DNA from: Paenibacillus aceris
GTDB taxonomy: Bacteria > Bacillota > Bacilli > Paenibacillales > NBRC-103111
Assembly (NCBI RefSeq): GCF_017874035.1
Contig: NZ_JAGGKV010000005.1
Coordinates: forward strand, 186,001-250,000
DNA length: 64,000 nt
Direction: 5' to 3'
Shown: positions 45,656-55,845 of the stretch, piece by piece
How the letters are laid out: each line of letters opens with the position of its first letter
Numbering within the stretch: position 1 is the first letter of the stretch
The notes under the pieces: generated by a model
What the model was told of the DNA's origin: nothing
The model's input: the letters and a program-made list of their open reading frames with translations, nothing else
The model's database searches: none
Translations under genes and position numbers: made by a program

Positions 45656-46476
45656 AAATCTTAAGATTATCATTGTTCCACGTCGTCATGACCGCCTTTT
45701 GCCTCGTTTGGATTTATCCGTTTCTATGGATGGTCTCGGCTTCCTTCAAGACACAGAGCGAATTTTTCACAAATGGACTCCGGTTGATCCCGACCAGTTT
45801 CCAAATGGGGAACCTGGTCAGAGCATGGAACGAAGCGAATTTTGAACGCTATTTTTTGAATAGTGTCGTTATTTCCGTCAGCACCATTCTCATCGTACTT
45901 CTGGCAACGGCAACCTGCGGATATGTACTAGGCCGATACGCTTTTAAAGGGAAGAAGCCGGTTTTGGCGGTTTTGGTCGCAAGTATGATTGTCCCGATGG
46001 AATTTGCGATTATTCCGATCTATGATTTGATCAAACAATTGGGGCTGATGAACAATTTACTTGGTGTTATTCTTGCTGAAGCGGGAGGAGCGCACATCAT
46101 CTTTATCCTGCTCTTTGCTACCTTCTTCGGCCAGATTCCCAAAGAGTTGGAGGAAGCCTCCATAATGGACGGCTGTGGATTTTTTCGCACTTTTTTCACC
46201 ATTATGCTGCCGTTATCGAAGCCAATCGTCGGCAGTGTGACGATCATGCAGTTCATCTGGTCCTGGAACTCTTTTATGATTCCGTTAATTTTAACACTCA
46301 GTTCTCCCAATCTGCGGCCTCTTGCCGTTGGACTATATGCACTTCGGGGAGAGAATGTGGTGGATTGGACGGGGATTGCGGCCGGAGGCACGATTGCTAT
46401 CGTTCCGATTATTGTTATTTTCCTGTTCCTGCAGCGCTACTTTGTAGATGGGATTGCCGGGGCCGTAAAGGGCTAA
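45652..46476 (+). CDS. ABC sugar importer permease, UgpE/LacG type (fifth importer)
   Basis: This 274-residue permease overlaps the previous gene by four bases (ATGA), so translation is coupled. It has six membrane segments. The EAA-type loop is EEASIMDGCGFFRTFFTIMLP, with Cys in place of the usual Ala after DG, and the C-terminus is FVDGIAGAVKG. It completes the membrane part of the fifth importer. A sulfatase gene follows 52 bases later in the same direction, linking this importer to sulfated oligosaccharides (inference). Confidence 0.93.
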   Translation: MKILRLSLFHVVMTAFCLVWIYPFLWMVSASFKTQSEFFTNGLRLIPTSFQMGNLVRAWNEANFERYFLNSVVISVSTILIVLLATATCGYVLGRYAFKGKKPVLAVLVASMIVPMEFAIIPIYDLIKQLGLMNNLLGVILAEAGGAHIIFILLFATFFGQIPKELEEASIMDGCGFFRTFFTIMLPLSKPIVGSVTIMQFIWSWNSFMIPLILTLSSPNLRPLAVGLYALRGENVVDWTGIAAGGTIAIVPIIVIFLFLQRYFVDGIAGAVKG

Positions 46477-46528
46477 CTACAGAAGATGCACAAACAACAA
46501 AATACATCAAAGGCAGGTTACATGACCT

Positions 46529-47926
46529 ATGAGAATTCTTTATTTGGATTTAGATTCTTTGCGTCCTGATCATTTGGGCTGCTATGGTTACCATCGTGCG
46601 ACTTCGCCTAATATCGACCGCATCGCCGAAGAGAGCGTTCGGTTTACCAACTACTATTGCTCGGATGCTCCGTGCATGCCCTCCAGATCGGCATTAATGT
46701 CGGGCAGATTCGGGATCCACACCGGCGTCGTCGGCCATGGGGGCACGGCTGCGGATATGAGGCGCGAAGGGATGGAGCGCGGTTTCAGCGACCGGCTGGC
46801 GACGGAAAGCCTTCCTGGCGTTTTGCGTAAAATGGGCATGAAGACGGCATCGATCAGCACCTTCTCAGAAAGACATTCCGTATGGACCTTTAACGCGGGA
46901 TTCAATGAAGTTTTAAATATTGGAGGCAGAGGCGGAGAATCGGCAGAACAAGTATTGCCCGTTGCACTCAAATGGCTGGAAGATAATGCAAAATCAGAAA
47001 ATTGGTTCTTGCATCTTAATTTCTGGGATCCGCATACGCCTTATAGGACGCCGGAGCACGTAGGCAACCCATTTGTTAGCGAACCTATGCCGGCATGGAT
47101 CACGGAAGATGTATTCCTGCAGCATAAGCTGAAAAAGGGGCAGCACAGCATTGAAGATATGAATAAGCTTGCCAAGTCGCATTATTACAGACATCCAAGG
47201 CACAGCCAAACGATTGAGCGGCATAACGATTTAAGGACGATTATCGACAATTACGATTGCGCCATTCGTTATATGGATGAGCATATCGGGCAAGTGATGC
47301 AAAGGCTTGACAAGCTCGGCGTGTTAGCGGATACAGCGATTGTTGTTAGTGCGGATCATGGGGAGAATATGGGGGAATTAGGTATTTACTCCGAGCACGG
47401 GACAGCGGACCAGGGGACCTGCCGAATTCCGATGATCATCCGCTGGCCTGGCGGCCTTAAAGGAAGCGTAGACGAGGGGCTTCATTATCAGCTGGATCTT
47501 GCCCCTACACTGGCAAGCTTGCTTGGTGCGCCGAAACCGGAGTCTTGGGATGGTTTGAGCTATGCGGAAAGCATTACGAAGGGTGCGAATACAGGCAGGC
47601 CTTACTTGGTTGTTTCCCAGTGCGCACATGTCTGCCAGCGAAGCGTCAGATTTGAGAATTGGCTGTATATCCGAACATATCATGACGGTTATCACGGATT
47701 TCCCAAAGATATGCTGTTTGACTTGGAAAATGATCCTTACGAACAGTACAATCTCGTTGAAGAAAGAAGCGATATCCACATGAAAGCTGTATATTTGCTT
47801 AATGAATGGCACGATGACATGATGCTGACTATGAAAGAGGATACAGATCCGTTGTGGACCGTTATGAAAGAAGGCGGACCGTACCACGCGAAGGAATATA
47901 GGAACATGATGGATGCTGTGAAATAA
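46529..47926 (+). CDS. Type I (formylglycine) sulfatase, cytoplasmic
   Basis: This 465-residue sulfatase has the canonical signature CMPSRSALMSG starting at Cys49, which would become formylglycine. Metal ligands are expected at LDLDSLRPDH near the N-terminus and VSADHGENMGE (about residue 275). There is no signal peptide, so it acts in the cytoplasm on imported sulfated oligosaccharides. AGGCAGGT precedes the ATG. It differs considerably from the other sulfatase (7170-8633), including the CxPSR versus CxPAR core, so the two probably remove sulfate from different positions. It is the last gene of the fifth importer operon. Confidence 0.93.
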   Translation: MRILYLDLDSLRPDHLGCYGYHRATSPNIDRIAEESVRFTNYYCSDAPCMPSRSALMSGRFGIHTGVVGHGGTAADMRREGMERGFSDRLATESLPGVLRKMGMKTASISTFSERHSVWTFNAGFNEVLNIGGRGGESAEQVLPVALKWLEDNAKSENWFLHLNFWDPHTPYRTPEHVGNPFVSEPMPAWITEDVFLQHKLKKGQHSIEDMNKLAKSHYYRHPRHSQTIERHNDLRTIIDNYDCAIRYMDEHIGQVMQRLDKLGVLADTAIVVSADHGENMGELGIYSEHGTADQGTCRIPMIIRWPGGLKGSVDEGLHYQLDLAPTLASLLGAPKPESWDGLSYAESITKGANTGRPYLVVSQCAHVCQRSVRFENWLYIRTYHDGYHGFPKDMLFDLENDPYEQYNLVEERSDIHMKAVYLLNEWHDDMMLTMKEDTDPLWTVMKEGGPYHAKEYRNMMDAVK

Positions 47927-47947
47927 ACGAAATAGCGGGTGAAGCTG

Positions 47948-47980
47948 GCGGATACTGCTCTATAGGTATCCGCTAATTTC
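47948..47980 (+). terminator. Probable terminator after the second sulfatase
   Basis: GCGGATAC (47948-47955) pairs with GTATCCGC (47966-47973) over a ten-base loop, then TAATTTCATT. The T-run is poor, so this is a modest candidate. The rest of the 217-base gap shows no further structure I recognise. Confidence 0.5.
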
Positions 47981-48143
47981 ATTGGGATTATAAACTAACA
48001 TGTCAAAATAGAGCTATAAATGTAAAGTGAGAGGGATTTTATAAATGGATGATATCGTGTATTATGCGCATGATAGCGGTAACTTTAGCTAGAGGCGGTT
48101 AGGTAAGAGGTCGGCATTCTTTGAATAAAGGAGACGGCATAAC

Positions 48144-49787
48144 GTGTTTAAGATGATGATTGTGGATGACGAGCCGCTCTTAAGACTTGCCTTACATCAA
48201 ATGATCCCTTGGCATGACTTCAATATTCAAATCGTATGCGAAGCCAATGATGGGGCGGAAGCGATCTCATTTTTGCGACAGCATGGTGACATTGATGTGG
48301 TGATTACTGACATCAAAATGCCAAAAATGAGTGGAATTGATCTGCTGCGTGAATGCAACGCTAGTGAAATATGCAAGCCACCGGTATGGATTATTTTAAG
48401 CGCAAATAGCGATTATGAAATCGTAAGACATACCTTCTTATTGGGAGCGCTAGATTATATAGTGAAAACGGAGTTAGACGAGGAGCATCTCATTCGTGTT
48501 GTTACGAAAGCGATCCAAACACTTAAACTTAAATCGACGCAAAGGATTAGTCACGTAGAAGCGAATGAATGGGGCAGGACGAAAACAGAACAATACATTA
48601 GCAAGCTTATTCACATTAACCCTGAGGTTGAGAAGTTTGAGTACGATCAACTAACAGCCCGAATCTGTGAAAGTATCGGAGAAGTTAATCAGGTAGCCGC
48701 AGTGATGTGTATAAAGAGGCAAACGGAGCCATGGATGAGCGATACCAAGAAGGGAAGTATCGTTGCCCAAACGATTCAGACTGTCCTTCATTCCATGTCG
48801 ATTCCGTTTCTGTATGACAGGCAAGATGCTGATAATTATGTGTTGTTCTTAACGCTTCCCGAAGAAAGGAGCTGGTCGGCAAGCCGCTATAAAATCCAGT
48901 TCGCTTTTCAGTTAATAAAGACCCGCATTGAACAATACATGAATATGAAAGTTTCCATTGGGGTTAGCGACACAGCTAACAGCAGAAAAGATTGGCGCCG
49001 ATTGTACGATCAAGCCAAGCAGTTGGCGGCTAAGATTTATTTTGAAGGATTCGGCCGAATATTTTATCCCGAACATGCGCATGTCGAGCAGGACAGCACG
49101 AAGCTTACGGCACAGAAAGAAGAGATTAAGAGGATAATTGTTGACTTTATCCGCTTTTTTTCGCTGGAAGACAAGTTGGCATGGGAACACAAGCTGGAAC
49201 AAATCATGAAGATCATCGTGAGAAACAAAGGATCGGATCCCCTTGTAACCAAAGAGGTGCTTGCTGATTTCATTTGGGGAATCGGGACGTTTTTATATCA
49301 AAAAGGGTTGCGTTGGGATGAATTGGATTGCAAGATTAGCTATCCTTTTGAGGCAATCGAAAATTCTCAGACATTGGAGGATACGCTCATTTGGCTTAGG
49401 CAAATATGCCACAGTATCTACAGCGCCACTCATGAAAGCCGTAATACGCGAGATGAGCCCAATAGTCTCCCCGTTTTGAAGGCAAAACAATTGGTGGATT
49501 CCCATTATCGCGAAAACATAAACTTGTCTTTCATTTGTGAAATGGTCGGTGTCAGTGAAAGCTATTTAAGCAAGCAATTCTCCAAAGAGGTTGGGTGTAC
49601 GTTCGTTCAATATGTAACAAACCATCGTATTGAGGAATCGAAGCGCTTATTGAGAATGAACATGAAGATTAGCGATATATGCGAACAGATTGGTTACTTG
49701 AATCCTGAACATTTCAGCCGTGTGTTTAAGAAGGCGACAGGATATAGTCCTAGGGCTTATAGAGGGAAATTTCGAGAAATAGTATAA
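48144..49787 (+). CDS. Response regulator with AraC output domain (orphan)
   Basis: This 547-residue YesN-type regulator has a receiver domain (about 1-120) with acidic residues in MIVDDEPLLRLA, phospho-acceptor Asp56 in VITDIKMPKMSG and a Lys in DYIVKTELDEE. A long central region (about 140-430) has no recognised motif, and an AraC DNA-binding domain ends the protein (about 445-545; GYSPRAYRGKF). The GTG start follows AAGGAGA. Unlike the pair at 9743-12570, no kinase gene adjoins it, so its partner is elsewhere or phosphorylation is not used. It sits directly upstream of the three secreted glycoside hydrolases and probably controls them (inference). Confidence 0.9.
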   Translation: MFKMMIVDDEPLLRLALHQMIPWHDFNIQIVCEANDGAEAISFLRQHGDIDVVITDIKMPKMSGIDLLRECNASEICKPPVWIILSANSDYEIVRHTFLLGALDYIVKTELDEEHLIRVVTKAIQTLKLKSTQRISHVEANEWGRTKTEQYISKLIHINPEVEKFEYDQLTARICESIGEVNQVAAVMCIKRQTEPWMSDTKKGSIVAQTIQTVLHSMSIPFLYDRQDADNYVLFLTLPEERSWSASRYKIQFAFQLIKTRIEQYMNMKVSIGVSDTANSRKDWRRLYDQAKQLAAKIYFEGFGRIFYPEHAHVEQDSTKLTAQKEEIKRIIVDFIRFFSLEDKLAWEHKLEQIMKIIVRNKGSDPLVTKEVLADFIWGIGTFLYQKGLRWDELDCKISYPFEAIENSQTLEDTLIWLRQICHSIYSATHESRNTRDEPNSLPVLKAKQLVDSHYRENINLSFICEMVGVSESYLSKQFSKEVGCTFVQYVTNHRIEESKRLLRMNMKISDICEQIGYLNPEHFSRVFKKATGYSPRAYRGKFREIV

Positions 49788-49818
49788 ATAATATCAATTT
49801 ACTTCTAAAATGATCATT

Positions 49819-49833
49819 CTTAAACGCTTTCAT
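49819..49833 (-). promoter_or_regulatory. Possible cre-like site upstream of the GH2 gene
   Basis: On the minus strand ATGAAAGCGTTTAAG matches the cre consensus WTGNAANCGNWNNCW except for one position (A for C). It lies about 155 bases before the start of the glycoside hydrolase operon, a plausible place for CcpA repression. Weak evidence. Confidence 0.25.
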
Positions 49834-49985
49834 TATGTTTATTCTTAATGCAGGGTTCCGCATGCAGTGAATGAAACATTTTGTATCTAAGCAAGTGAGA
49901 GCAGCGACAAGGCTAGAGGCATGATGTGGTTCTTGACATTGTGCATCTAGTCTCTTTAAAAGGAGAAAATGAAGGAGGATGTTAA

Positions 49986-52900
49986 GTGAAGAGGCGAATG
50001 ATTGCAGCATTTTGTTTGATTGGCGTTTTACTTTCCAGTAATGTACTTCCCCCACCCATGGCGCAGGCGCAGCAGGTGGCAACTTCGGATGCCAGTCTTG
50101 CCGCAACGGGCAAAGCCGTTAGTTACAATGGAGAAAGGAGACTCAATTTCAATGAAAATTGGCGTTTCCAAAGGGAAACGAGCGGGAGCCTTACCGGGGC
50201 GCAGCTGCCCAGCTATGACGATTCAGCCTGGAGGCAGCTGAGCTTGCCTCACGATTGGAGTGTGGAGCTGGATTTCAATGCACAGTCTCCTGCTACGCAT
50301 GAGGGGGGCTTTTTGGATGGCGGTACCGGTTGGTATCGCAAAACGTTTACATTGCCATCCACGATGGAAAATAAACGACTTTCTATCGACTTTGACGGTG
50401 TTTACATGAACAGTACGGCCTATCTGAATGGGCAACTACTGGGCACCTATCCATACGGCTATAATGCCTTTACGTATGACGTGACTGGAAAGGCATATAC
50501 GGACGGCAGGGAAAACGTGCTCGTAGTGAAAGTAAACAACATTCAGCCTAGCAGTCGTTGGTATTCGGGCAGTGGGATATACAGAAACGTATACCTCTCT
50601 GTAACGAATCCCATCCACGTGGAGAGATACGGCACTTTCGTAACGACACCACATTTGGAAAACGATTACAAAGCTAACAAAGCCGGTGTAAACCTCAGCA
50701 CAAAAGTGAAAAATGAAACAAGCGCAGCAGCGCAAATAAAGGTTAAATCAACGATTGTGGACAGCGCCGGGACAGCTGTAGCGTCTGTCGAATCGCCGGA
50801 GCAAACCGTTCAAGCCGGCGTGGTTGCTAATTTTGCTGATCATACTGAAATCATGAATCCTAAGCTGTGGAGTGTCGATAACGCTTACAGGTATAAGCTT
50901 GTCACAGAAGTAACGGTTGGCGGCCAAGTCGTGGATACGTATGAAACACGCTTGGGGCTTCGGTATTTTACATTTGATCCGAATGACGGCTTCTCGTTAA
51001 ATGGGCAGTATATGAAACTGCATGGGGTATCGATGCATCATGATTTGGGCGCGTTGGGTGCAGCTACGAACTATCGTGCCGTAGAGCGCCAGATGCAAAT
51101 TATGAAGGATATGGGTGTAAACGCCATTAGGGTTACCCATAATCCTGCCTCTCCGGAACTTATAGAAGCTTGTAACAACTTAGGACTATTGGTTGTGGAG
51201 GAAGCTTTTGACGCGTGGAATCAATCGAAGAAAACGTATGATTACGGCAGGTTCTTTTCCACTTGGGGGGAGCATGACGTGAAGGAGATGGTTGATAACC
51301 ACAAGAATGAGCCTTCGATCATCATGTGGTCTCTGGGCAACGAAATTTATGATACAACTAGTGCCAGCGGAGTCACAACGGCCCGTAATCTGGTTAAATG
51401 GGTGAAAGAGATCGACACAACGCGGCCAACCACCATCGGCGAGGATAAAACAAGAGGCGATAAGGTCAATGTAACAGCTCTAAACGCGAATATTAAAGCG
51501 ATATTCGATGCCGTAGATATTGTAGGTCTTAACTATTCCGAAAATAATTATGCCGGTTACCACCAGCAAAATCCAAACTGGGTTATTTATGGTGCCGAAA
51601 CCTCATCGGCAACGCGTTCGCGCGGGGTTTATACACACCCGAATCAATCTAATCAGAGCACGACGTATGCGGATATGCAGCAATCCTCGTATGACAATGA
51701 CTATGTAGGCTGGGGCAGAACGGCCGAGGATGCGTGGAAGAGAGACCGTGATTTAAAACATGTCGCGGGACAGTTTATATGGACTGGTTTTGACTATATT
51801 GGCGAGCCAACTCCTTATTATAATTCCTTCCCTGCAAAAAGTTCTTACTTCGGCGCAGTCGATACGGCCGGATTCCCGAAAGATATCTTTTATTATTATC
51901 AGAGCCAATGGAGCGATAAACCGATGGTACACTTGCTGCCTCATTGGAACTGGAAAACGGGAGATACCGTCCGGGTATTGGCATATACGAACGCGCAGAA
52001 GGTAGAACTGCTGTTAAACGGCAGATCATTAGGCGAGCGCAGCTATGAATCCAAGACAACTTCTTGGGGGGCTGCATATAAGGAAACTTCGGCTGGAAAG
52101 ACCTATCTGGAGTGGTCGGTTCCTTATGAAGCGGGCACCTTAGAAGCAGTGGCCAAGGATGCGAGTGGAACGATTATCGGCAGAGATCAGGTGACAACCG
52201 CAGGTGAGCCTGCAGCGATTAGATTGACAGCCGACAAGCAGGTGATTACAGCAGATGGCACGGATTTATCTTTTATAACAGCTGATATCGTAGACAGCGC
52301 CGGTAGAATTGTGCCTACAGCTGACAATCTGATTCAATTCAGCCTCTCGGGCAGCGGCAAGCTGGCGGGTGTTGACAACGGAAATGCGGCAAGCGTTGAG
52401 CGCTATAAGGATAACAAACGGAAGGCGTTTAGCGGCAAAGCGTTGGCGATTCTGCAATCCGATAAGCAAGCGGGCGAGATCGTTCTGAACGCAACGGCCG
52501 CAGGATTAACTGGCAATTCCGTTAGGGTCATTACCGTACCGGCCGCTGACCGCGATACGAAAACGGTGGCCGGGTTCGAACTCATCCATGTAAGCGTTGA
52601 GGTTAACGAGGCGCCCGTACTGCCTGCTGCAGTGAAAGTATTGTACAGCGATTCGTCCGTTGCCACGAAGCCTGTCACTTGGGAACAAGTGAATCCTGCC
52701 TTATATGCGAAAGTCGGCGCATTTGATGTCGAGGGTACTGTGGAGGGGGTAACCGAAAAGGTAAAAGCCAAGGTTATTGTGAAAGGCGCTGCAGCGGTTA
52801 AGCCGTATTCAACCGTAACCAAGGTCGGTGTTAGCCCTGCTTTGCCATCGAAGGTTACTGTACTTTACAGCGACGACACGACGAAGGAAAAGGCGGTCAT

Positions 52901-55829
52901 TTGGAACGCCATACCGGCAGATCTTATCGCTAAGGAGGGAACCTTTGTCATAAAGGGCAGCGTCGCTGAACTTGATCTACAGGCTGAAGCATCGATCAGG
53001 GTCACTGGCGAGAGTAATTCCGTTAATATTATGCGATCCCAGGCGGGTTCTTCTTATCCTCTGCTGGAGGCATCTTTTACGAATCCGGATGATAAATTAA
53101 GCCATATTAATGACGGGATTAAAAGCTATAACGATACGCCTGTCAATCGATGGACGAATTGGACACGCACGCCACGTAATGATGGCGACTCCATAACGGT
53201 AGATTTTGGCGAATCATACTCCATTAATAATCTGAATTTGTTCGTATTTACGGATAGAGACACGGTAGTGCCGCAAAGCGTGGCGGTACAGTATTGGAAC
53301 GGCTCAGCATGGGTGAATGTAGACCATCAAGTTAGTCCCACACCGTATGTCGTTGGGCAAAACACGATCACATTTGACGCAGTAAGGACGAATAAGCTGA
53401 AATTCCACATGATCGCATCGCAGACGAACAAGTTTGTTGCCTTGACAGAGGTCGAGGTCAATGCGGATAAGCTGGTGATGGGTTCAACCGCTAAACTTAA
53501 CGAGATTTCGGTGAATGGTCAGTTGTTGAGTGCTTTCAACCCGGATCAACAAAGCTATGAGCTCAGCTTGCCGTATGGCAGCAAGGTGCCTGAGCTGACG
53601 GCAACGGCGGGCGACCATGCATCCGTTACGATCTTGCCGGCCTATCAATTGCCAGGTACGGCCAAAATTTATGTCACATCAGAAAATGGCTTGGCAGACG
53701 CGATATATACGATTCATATGTCAACCGAGAAGGCCAAATTGGTATCAGCAAGTGTGACTGCCGATAAAACGAACCTTGTCGTCGACGACATCATTGACCT
53801 TAAGGTAAGCGGAACATTCGAGGGCGGAGAAGTGATGGATTTGACCGGTTCCAATCCGACTTACGCTTTTGAAGGAAACCATATCAAAATTATGAATAAC
53901 AAGCTGTATGCGCTTAAAGATGGCACGGTTAAGGTGAAGGTGACAGTGAGTTACGAGAACGTGACTGTAACGACGAAGGAGCTTACGTTCCAAATCGCTC
54001 CAAGCTCAGTCGAGAAGCGCATGGTCAGCTTAAATCCTGTGAACATCGTTGTAGACAAGGGCTCCGCTCCTGTTCTGCCTCTAACGGTAACAGCTAATTT
54101 CAATGTAGGTATTCCAGCTGATGTGAATGTCACATGGGATCCGATCGATCCTGCCCTTTACAATAAATTAGGCGAGTTTACTGTCTTAGGTACTGTGCAG
54201 GGAACAACGCTCAAAGCGATGGCCAAAGTGATTGTTAAAGGCGCTCTATCCGCTGAAAATATTACGCTGGTCGTATTGAAGAACCGGATGCCCAGTTTAC
54301 CGAAGACAGTGAAGGTATTCTACAGTGACGGAACTGAGGAGCAGAAGGCTACCGCTTGGGGGGATATTCCAGCAGGAAGTACAGGAAGAGTAGGGGAATT
54401 TGACATCGAAGGTACGATTGCCGGTACTGGGTTCAAAGCAAAAGCGCATATCCGAGTAACCGATGAAATAGGTTCCGAGCTAAATATAAGCAGATCCAAA
54501 AATGGCTACGATTATCCGAAGGCTGAAGCCTCGTTCACGAATAGAGGCCCGACTTCCAATGATTTCATCGAGTCGATCAATGATGATGTTATTTCTTACG
54601 AGGCAACGCCGCAAAATCGTTGGACGAATTGGCAGAGCACACCGCGTCAGGGCGATTGGGTGTCCATCACGTTCGGAGATTATGCGCCGCAGGAATACGA
54701 TGTAGACAATATGGAAGTGCATTGGTTTGAGGACAGCGGCACATCGTTCCCTGCTTCCTTCAAGATCCAGTATAAGTCTGGCGATACGTGGGTGGATGTA
54801 ACAGGCTTAAAGAGTGTTCCGGCAACACCAGCCTTAAGACAGGCCAACTTCTATACGTTCGACAGCGTGAAGACGACTTCGCTGAGACTGAATATGGTCG
54901 CGAAGCCAGGTAAGAGCTTAGCAATTACGGAGTTGAAAATATTCGACAAGCAGCCGAAGGCAAACAGCGAAGCGAAGGTCAAAGATATTTTGCTCGACGG
55001 AAAAAGCATCCTTCGCGACTTTGTTCAAACAGGGGGCAGCTATGCGTACAGTGTGAACGTAGCTAGCACAGCCAGCATTCCGCAAATCACCGGCATTGGG
55101 GAAGACAATACGAGCGTTACAGTGGTACCGGCGGTTACGGCACCAGGCACGGCTAAGGTGATTGCGAAATCCGAGGACGGTAAGATGACCCTCGTATACA
55201 CGATCACGTATCATCTAGCGCAGCAGGTACAGCAGTCAACCACATTAACCGGTGCTGAAGCCGTTCCGGCAGGAACTGATTTTACCGTTCGATTCGGGCT
55301 GAGCGGCGTGACACAGTATGTGTACGCACAGGACATCACGCTGAATTATGATGCGAATGTCATGGAATTCGTATCGGCAAGACCGCTCGTGGATCAGATG
55401 CAAATTGTTCGAATCGTGAAGGAGCCGGCAGGCAAGATTCGTCTGATTGTGGCAAGCGAAGGTCCCGGTCATGCTGTTACGGGAACTGCCCAAGTAGCTG
55501 AGCTAACATTTAGAGCGAAACCTCTTATCCAAGATGCAGCAGGAACTATTTCTGTCATCAATGCCACGCTGGCAGACGAAAAGGGAACTGAAACGCAAGC
55601 TGTTTCCTCATCGTTAGACATTCGTTTCACAGGAGTCGTCCCTGGCGTAGCAGGAGACATCAACGCTGACGGTAAAGTAAGCATCGGCGATCTCGCTATG
55701 ATCGCTGCGCATTACGGGAAAGATTCCAACAGCCCGGATTGGCAGACGATTAAAGCAGCGGACGTTGTCGCTGACGGGGTAATCGACATCGAAGATCTTG
55801 CATGGCTAGCTAGGAAACTTATGGAGTAA
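49986..55829 (+). CDS. Secreted GH2 glycoside hydrolase with Ig-like, F5/8 C-type, cohesin and dockerin modules
   Basis: This 1947-residue enzyme has a signal peptide (cleavage after AQA, about residue 28). The GH2 sugar-binding, Ig-like and TIM-barrel domains span about 52-600, with acid/base Glu453 (WSLGNEIYD) and nucleophile Glu538 (IYGAETSS). Beta-domains up to about 860 include a DUF4982-like one. Then come two Big_4-type Ig repeats, an F5/8 C-type (CBM32-like) module (1008-1158), a cadherin-like repeat, further Ig repeats, a second F5/8 C module (1495-1653), a second cadherin-like repeat, a cohesin-like domain (about 1750-1885) and a dockerin with calcium loops DINADGKVSIGDL and DVVADGVIDIEDL. 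GTG 49986 follows AAGGAGG. The architecture suggests beta-galactosidase or a related exo-activity on a complex glycan; sequence alone does not separate galactosidase from glucuronidase or hexosaminidase. It heads a three-gene operon. Confidence 0.9.
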   Translation: MKRRMIAAFCLIGVLLSSNVLPPPMAQAQQVATSDASLAATGKAVSYNGERRLNFNENWRFQRETSGSLTGAQLPSYDDSAWRQLSLPHDWSVELDFNAQSPATHEGGFLDGGTGWYRKTFTLPSTMENKRLSIDFDGVYMNSTAYLNGQLLGTYPYGYNAFTYDVTGKAYTDGRENVLVVKVNNIQPSSRWYSGSGIYRNVYLSVTNPIHVERYGTFVTTPHLENDYKANKAGVNLSTKVKNETSAAAQIKVKSTIVDSAGTAVASVESPEQTVQAGVVANFADHTEIMNPKLWSVDNAYRYKLVTEVTVGGQVVDTYETRLGLRYFTFDPNDGFSLNGQYMKLHGVSMHHDLGALGAATNYRAVERQMQIMKDMGVNAIRVTHNPASPELIEACNNLGLLVVEEAFDAWNQSKKTYDYGRFFSTWGEHDVKEMVDNHKNEPSIIMWSLGNEIYDTTSASGVTTARNLVKWVKEIDTTRPTTIGEDKTRGDKVNVTALNANIKAIFDAVDIVGLNYSENNYAGYHQQNPNWVIYGAETSSATRSRGVYTHPNQSNQSTTYADMQQSSYDNDYVGWGRTAEDAWKRDRDLKHVAGQFIWTGFDYIGEPTPYYNSFPAKSSYFGAVDTAGFPKDIFYYYQSQWSDKPMVHLLPHWNWKTGDTVRVLAYTNAQKVELLLNGRSLGERSYESKTTSWGAAYKETSAGKTYLEWSVPYEAGTLEAVAKDASGTIIGRDQVTTAGEPAAIRLTADKQVITADGTDLSFITADIVDSAGRIVPTADNLIQFSLSGSGKLAGVDNGNAASVERYKDNKRKAFSGKALAILQSDKQAGEIVLNATAAGLTGNSVRVITVPAADRDTKTVAGFELIHVSVEVNEAPVLPAAVKVLYSDSSVATKPVTWEQVNPALYAKVGAFDVEGTVEGVTEKVKAKVIVKGAAAVKPYSTVTKVGVSPALPSKVTVLYSDDTTKEKAVIWNAIPADLIAKEGTFVIKGSVAELDLQAEASIRVTGESNSVNIMRSQAGSSYPLLEASFTNPDDKLSHINDGIKSYNDTPVNRWTNWTRTPRNDGDSITVDFGESYSINNLNLFVFTDRDTVVPQSVAVQYWNGSAWVNVDHQVSPTPYVVGQNTITFDAVRTNKLKFHMIASQTNKFVALTEVEVNADKLVMGSTAKLNEISVNGQLLSAFNPDQQSYELSLPYGSKVPELTATAGDHASVTILPAYQLPGTAKIYVTSENGLADAIYTIHMSTEKAKLVSASVTADKTNLVVDDIIDLKVSGTFEGGEVMDLTGSNPTYAFEGNHIKIMNNKLYALKDGTVKVKVTVSYENVTVTTKELTFQIAPSSVEKRMVSLNPVNIVVDKGSAPVLPLTVTANFNVGIPADVNVTWDPIDPALYNKLGEFTVLGTVQGTTLKAMAKVIVKGALSAENITLVVLKNRMPSLPKTVKVFYSDGTEEQKATAWGDIPAGSTGRVGEFDIEGTIAGTGFKAKAHIRVTDEIGSELNISRSKNGYDYPKAEASFTNRGPTSNDFIESINDDVISYEATPQNRWTNWQSTPRQGDWVSITFGDYAPQEYDVDNMEVHWFEDSGTSFPASFKIQYKSGDTWVDVTGLKSVPATPALRQANFYTFDSVKTTSLRLNMVAKPGKSLAITELKIFDKQPKANSEAKVKDILLDGKSILRDFVQTGGSYAYSVNVASTASIPQITGIGEDNTSVTVVPAVTAPGTAKVIAKSEDGKMTLVYTITYHLAQQVQQSTTLTGAEAVPAGTDFTVRFGLSGVTQYVYAQDITLNYDANVMEFVSARPLVDQMQIVRIVKEPAGKIRLIVASEGPGHAVTGTAQVAELTFRAKPLIQDAAGTISVINATLADEKGTETQAVSSSLDIRFTGVVPGVAGDINADGKVSIGDLAMIAAHYGKDSNSPDWQTIKAADVVADGVIDIEDLAWLARKLME

Positions 55830-55845
55830 CAGGAGGAATAACGAG

